Source of the DNA: Microbacteriaceae bacterium UBA1487
GTDB lineage: Bacteria; Actinomycetota; Actinomycetes; Actinomycetales; Microbacteriaceae
DNA: 7,532 nucleotides
NCBI GenBank assembly: GCA_002325245.1
Contig: DCRR01000015.1
Coordinates: 143,266-150,797 of the forward strand
Reading direction: 5' to 3'
Part shown: positions 4,915 through 7,532 of the stretch, piece after piece
Numbering within the stretch: position 1 is the first letter of the stretch
Layout of the letters: every line of letters starts with the position of its first letter
Position numbers and translations under genes: made by a program
The notes under the pieces: model-generated
Databases searched by the model: none
What the model was told of the DNA's origin: nothing
The model's input: the letters and a program-made list of their open reading frames with translations, nothing else

Positions 4915-7532
4915 TCAGGCGCCGGCGCCGCCGCGCGGGGTGCTCACCGCGCCGGTGTGGATCACCGAATCGGTGGCGACGCTGCGCTCCTGGCGACGCA
5001 CCGACGGCAACGCGGTCGCGAGCGTCGCAATCAGCCCCACCGCGAGCGCGGCGAAGACGCCGACGTTGCTGGTGGCCCAGAGGTCGGTCGCCGAGATGCC
5101 GAGCGGCGCGAACAGGAAGCCCTGCCACGAGAGGCCCACGACATCTGCCGAGGTGAATCCCCAGCCGATCACCGTCGCCGCCGCAAGGATCACGACGTTG
5201 CCCCAGCGCACGTCGGGATAGTGGCGGCCGCGCTCGAGCAGGGAGGCGGCGTCGAGACGCGTGCTTCGGAACATCATCTCGGCCGCCAGGATCCCGACCC
5301 ACGCCGCGACGGGGACCGCGATCGTGATGATCAGCTCGAACAGGATCTCCCCCGGCTCGAGCGCGACGAAGGCCAGAACGGCGGCCACCGCGGCAACCAG
5401 CACGACGGCGACGATCGCCGTCGACGTGCGCGGCGCTCGGATCCCCAGCGACTGGATCGCGAAGCCCGCCGAGTAAGCGGCAAGGGTCGCACCTGAGATC
5501 AACCCGATCCCGAGCGCGAGCACGAGCGGCACCGGGTACCACAGCGGAAGCAGCGAGGCGAGCGCGCCGACCGGATCGAGAATCAGCGCCGCGCCGAGCT
5601 CCGGGTCGGACGCCGCGAGCAGCGCCCCCCAGGCGATGAGCGCGAAGGGCGGCAGCGTCGCGCCGAGCGAGCTCGACACCATCGCGGAGCCGCCCCAGCC
5701 GTCGGGACGCTGATAGCGCGCAAGATCGCCGGAGGACTGAGCCCAGGCGAGCCCGACCACGCTGAACACGAGCGCCGCACCCGGCACGACCAGCAGCCAG
5801 GATCCGTCGCCGTTCGTCAGCGCCGTGCCGAAGTCGAGACGGGGCGCCGTCAGAATCACGATTCCGAGGATCAGCAGCAGGGAGGCGATCGTCGACACGA
5901 GCTGGACGAGTGCGAGCAGACCGTATCCGATGACAGCGACGGTGGCGATCACGATCACCCCGATGATGATGCCGAGGAAGGTCCCCAGCTCGACCCCGAG
6001 ACCGGGATCCAGGCCCGCGAGGTCGACGATGTGCGCGGAGCTGGCCGCGAAGAGCCACAGCAGCGCTCCACCCCAGAAGACGCGGGTGGCGAGAGCAAGA
6101 GCGGCCGGGACGAGGTTGCCCAGGTGGCCGAACACCGCGCGCGAGACGACCATGACGGGCTGTCCCGTCCACTTGCCCGCCAGGGTGCCGAATCCGAGCG
6201 GCATCCACGAGACCGCGACTCCGGTGAGTGCCGCCACGATCGCTTGACGCAGACTCATGCCGGAGGCGGCGAGGATCGCGCCGACCGCGATCGAGATGAC
6301 CGAGGCGTTGGGAGCGAACCACAGCCAGAACAGCCGCACCGAGCGACCCGCGCGTCGATCAAGCGGCGTCGGCTCGATTCCCGTCGCCTCGATCTCGCGG
6401 GCACGCGGCATCCGGCGCGCCTGCGCCGCCAGCAACGGGTCATCATCGGCGACCCGCTGCACGGCGATCGGCTCCGAGGGCGGCGCCAGCACATCCGCGA
6501 CGCCGGCCGCTCCGACTGAGATCGGAACGGAGCCGGTCAGCCGATCGACCTCGTCGACCACGTCATCGTTCTCGAGGTCGAGGTCGAGATCCTGCCCCAC
6601 CGCGGCGGGCGGAGGGACGAACGCACGCGGAACCGTGCGGTCATCGACGTCGTGAGACGCGGGCTCAAGAGTGGCCGGCCGCGGCTCGCTCGGCGCCGGC
6701 TCGGAGGGGACCGCGTCGCCGTCGGGGACGTACGGAGGCAGGTCTGCCGGCTCGATTCCGATGGGCGGCGGCATCGAGCTGAAGTCGAGCAGCGGCGGCA
6801 GCTCCGCGCCTTCGTCAGTGCGCACGGGCTCCACGGGCTCGACCGGCATCGCCTCACCGGGCACGGGCGCCACCGGCATCGGCTCGACGGGCATCGGCTC
6901 CGCGAGCACGGGTTCAACGAGCTCCGGGTCGCGCACGATGGCCTCAGGATCCGGCGGCGGCATCGACGCACGGAGAGTCGGCACCTCTCCGGAGGTGGGG
7001 AACGCGGGCGGCTCGACCAGCGTCGGGGGTGCCTCGGCCGGAGGGCCGAACCGCGACGACGGCGGTTCGGCTTCCGACGACTGCTCTTCCGCGGACCGCT
7101 GCTCACTGTCCGCGGTCCGTTCGGACTCCGGGGCGGCGTCGCTCTGCTCGGCCGGGCCCTGGTCGAGAAGGCCCGAGATGCCCGGGAGCGTGACTGCGCC
7201 GGTGGCAAGCGCCTGCTGCCAGGCACGGAACGCGTCCGGGTCCTCCTCGCGCAGTCGCAGCTGCTGCTCGAGGATCTCGATCGCGGCAAGCGTCGAGCTC
7301 TCCCCCATCACCGTGTCCAGGTCGCTCTCGTCACCCGCGACGGGCGGCGTCGGCGCCGGGTCGGGCTCGACCAGCGCGACGGGTTCCTCGGCGATCGGGA
7401 TGTCGTGGAACGAGCTCGGATCGGGCTCCACCAGGTCCGGGTCGGGCTCGAACGAGTCCGGCTCCTCCGAGAACGAGTCCGGCTCTTCGTCGAACGGACG
7501 CGGCGCAGCCGGCGCGGGTTCGACGGGCACCC
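4915..7532 (-). CDS. NCS1-type (cytosine/purine permease-like) transporter with long disordered acidic N-terminal tail (5' end outside window)
   Basis: Residues are numbered from the GTG at 7530, which is 2 bases from the window edge, so the real start may lie further upstream. Residues 1-380 are rich in Pro, Glu, Asp, Ser and Ala, contain short repeats, and look disordered. From about residue 384 (GIEPTPLDRR) the protein becomes a membrane transporter: FWLWFAPNAS at 401-410, GKWTGQPVMVVSRAVFGHLGN at 452-472, and SSGDLARYQRP at 599-609, a signature region of NCS1 carriers. About 12 helices run to residue 842, followed by a 29-residue polar tail. The core of about 470 residues equals a full NCS1 permease. 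These usually import cytosine, purines, hydantoins or thiamine-like compounds with a cation; the substrate cannot be assigned here and no nucleobase gene is adjacent. The family call is fairly firm, while 'cytosine permease' would be over-precise. Confidence 0.82.
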   Translation of the reverse strand, partial: VPVEPAPAAPRPFDEEPDSFSEEPDSFEPDPDLVEPDPSSFHDIPIAEEPVALVEPDPAPTPPVAGDESDLDTVMGESSTLAAIEILEQQLRLREEDPDAFRAWQQALATGAVTLPGISGLLDQGPAEQSDAAPESERTADSEQRSAEEQSSEAEPPSSRFGPPAEAPPTLVEPPAFPTSGEVPTLRASMPPPDPEAIVRDPELVEPVLAEPMPVEPMPVAPVPGEAMPVEPVEPVRTDEGAELPPLLDFSSMPPPIGIEPADLPPYVPDGDAVPSEPAPSEPRPATLEPASHDVDDRTVPRAFVPPPAAVGQDLDLDLENDDVVDEVDRLTGSVPISVGAAGVADVLAPPSEPIAVQRVADDDPLLAAQARRMPRAREIEATGIEPTPLDRRAGRSVRLFWLWFAPNASVISIAVGAILAASGMSLRQAIVAALTGVAVSWMPLGFGTLAGKWTGQPVMVVSRAVFGHLGNLVPAALALATRVFWGGALLWLFAASSAHIVDLAGLDPGLGVELGTFLGIIIGVIVIATVAVIGYGLLALVQLVSTIASLLLILGIVILTAPRLDFGTALTNGDGSWLLVVPGAALVFSVVGLAWAQSSGDLARYQRPDGWGGSAMVSSSLGATLPPFALIAWGALLAASDPELGAALILDPVGALASLLPLWYPVPLVLALGIGLISGATLAAYSAGFAIQSLGIRAPRTSTAIVAVVLVAAVAAVLAFVALEPGEILFELIITIAVPVAAWVGILAAEMMFRSTRLDAASLLERGRHYPDVRWGNVVILAAATVIGWGFTSADVVGLSWQGFLFAPLGISATDLWATSNVGVFAALAVGLIATLATALPSVRRQERSVATDSVIHTGAVSTPRGGAGA
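6820..6912 (-). repeat. Degenerate EPMPV-type tandem repeat in the permease tail
   Basis: Inside the permease gene, residues 207-237 are built from imperfect copies of a Pro-Val-Glu-Pro-Met unit (LAEPMPVEPMPVAPVP, then EAMPVEPVEPVR). At DNA level this shows as repeated GGCATCGGCTCGAC-like words on the plus strand. It is a low-complexity coding repeat that could vary in copy number between strains. Confidence 0.65.
7450..7491 (-). repeat. Two-copy 21-bp direct repeat in the permease tail
   Basis: On the plus strand, 7450-7470 and 7471-7491 both begin GAACGAGTCCGGCTC and match at 17 of 21 positions by eye. A looser partial copy (GAACGAGCTCGGATC) starts at 7408. The repeat encodes acidic PDSF-containing units near the start of the visible protein and supports growth of the tail by duplication. 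Confidence 0.6.

Noticed and set aside
3299..5496. Plus-strand open frames antisense to the coiled-coil, Nif3-like and permease genes
   Set aside because: They are Arg-rich mirror frames of strongly supported minus-strand genes.
4601..6322. A 573-residue minus-strand frame overlapping the permease and Nif3-like genes
   Set aside because: It is very Arg/Gly/Ala-rich, crosses the boundary between two real genes in another frame, and shows no motif; it is a GC-driven shadow.
6537..7532. Possibility that the proline-rich region is non-coding or a separate gene
   Set aside because: The frame is continuous with the transporter core without a stop, and its third positions are GC-rich as in the rest of the gene, so a fused tail is the simpler reading.

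Overview
The window is high-GC actinobacterial DNA. Strong third-position GC, GTG starts, 4-base start/stop overlaps, a class A RNase P RNA and the gene set all fit Actinomycetota. A Microbacteriaceae genome, perhaps Microbacterium-like, is my best guess, but this is inferred from general resemblance only. Coding density is close to 100 percent. No insertion sequences, tRNAs, CRISPR arrays or phage genes are visible.

Layout. Bases 1-2489 on the plus strand hold three translationally coupled genes: the 3' part of a ferric reductase-type flavohaem membrane oxidoreductase, an FMN-binding-domain protein with an exported-looking N-terminus, and a short ApbE FAD:protein FMN transferase. They overlap by 4 bases at each junction. 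Together they read as a covalent-flavin electron export cassette: NAD(P)H to FAD to two b-type haems across the membrane to a covalently flavinylated extracytoplasmic protein, with ApbE attaching the FMN. The final electron acceptor cannot be read from the sequence.

Bases 2491-7532 on the minus strand hold a second, convergent block. In transcription order it contains an NCS1-type permease (cut by the window end) with an unusually long acidic, proline-rich N-terminal tail, a Nif3/DUF34 metal-binding protein, a coiled-coil protein of the C4 zinc-ribbon family that has lost most of its zinc ligands, a single-domain RNase HI, and the RNase P RNA gene rnpB. Nif3, zinc-ribbon and RNase H genes form a familiar actinobacterial neighbourhood (compare Rv2230c-Rv2229c-Rv2228c of Mycobacterium tuberculosis).

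The two blocks meet tail to tail with essentially no space. The apbE stop codon ends at 2489 and the P1 helix of RNase P RNA begins at 2491. There is no room for a terminator between them and no clear intrinsic terminator nearby, so antisense overlap between apbE and rnpB transcripts is plausible.

I see no wholly undescribed system. The best leads are the degenerate zinc ribbon (a CxxC...CxxC pattern reduced to SxxS...CxxS), the roughly 400-residue tail on the NCS1 permease, the apbE/rnpB convergence, and departures from consensus in the flavinylation pair.
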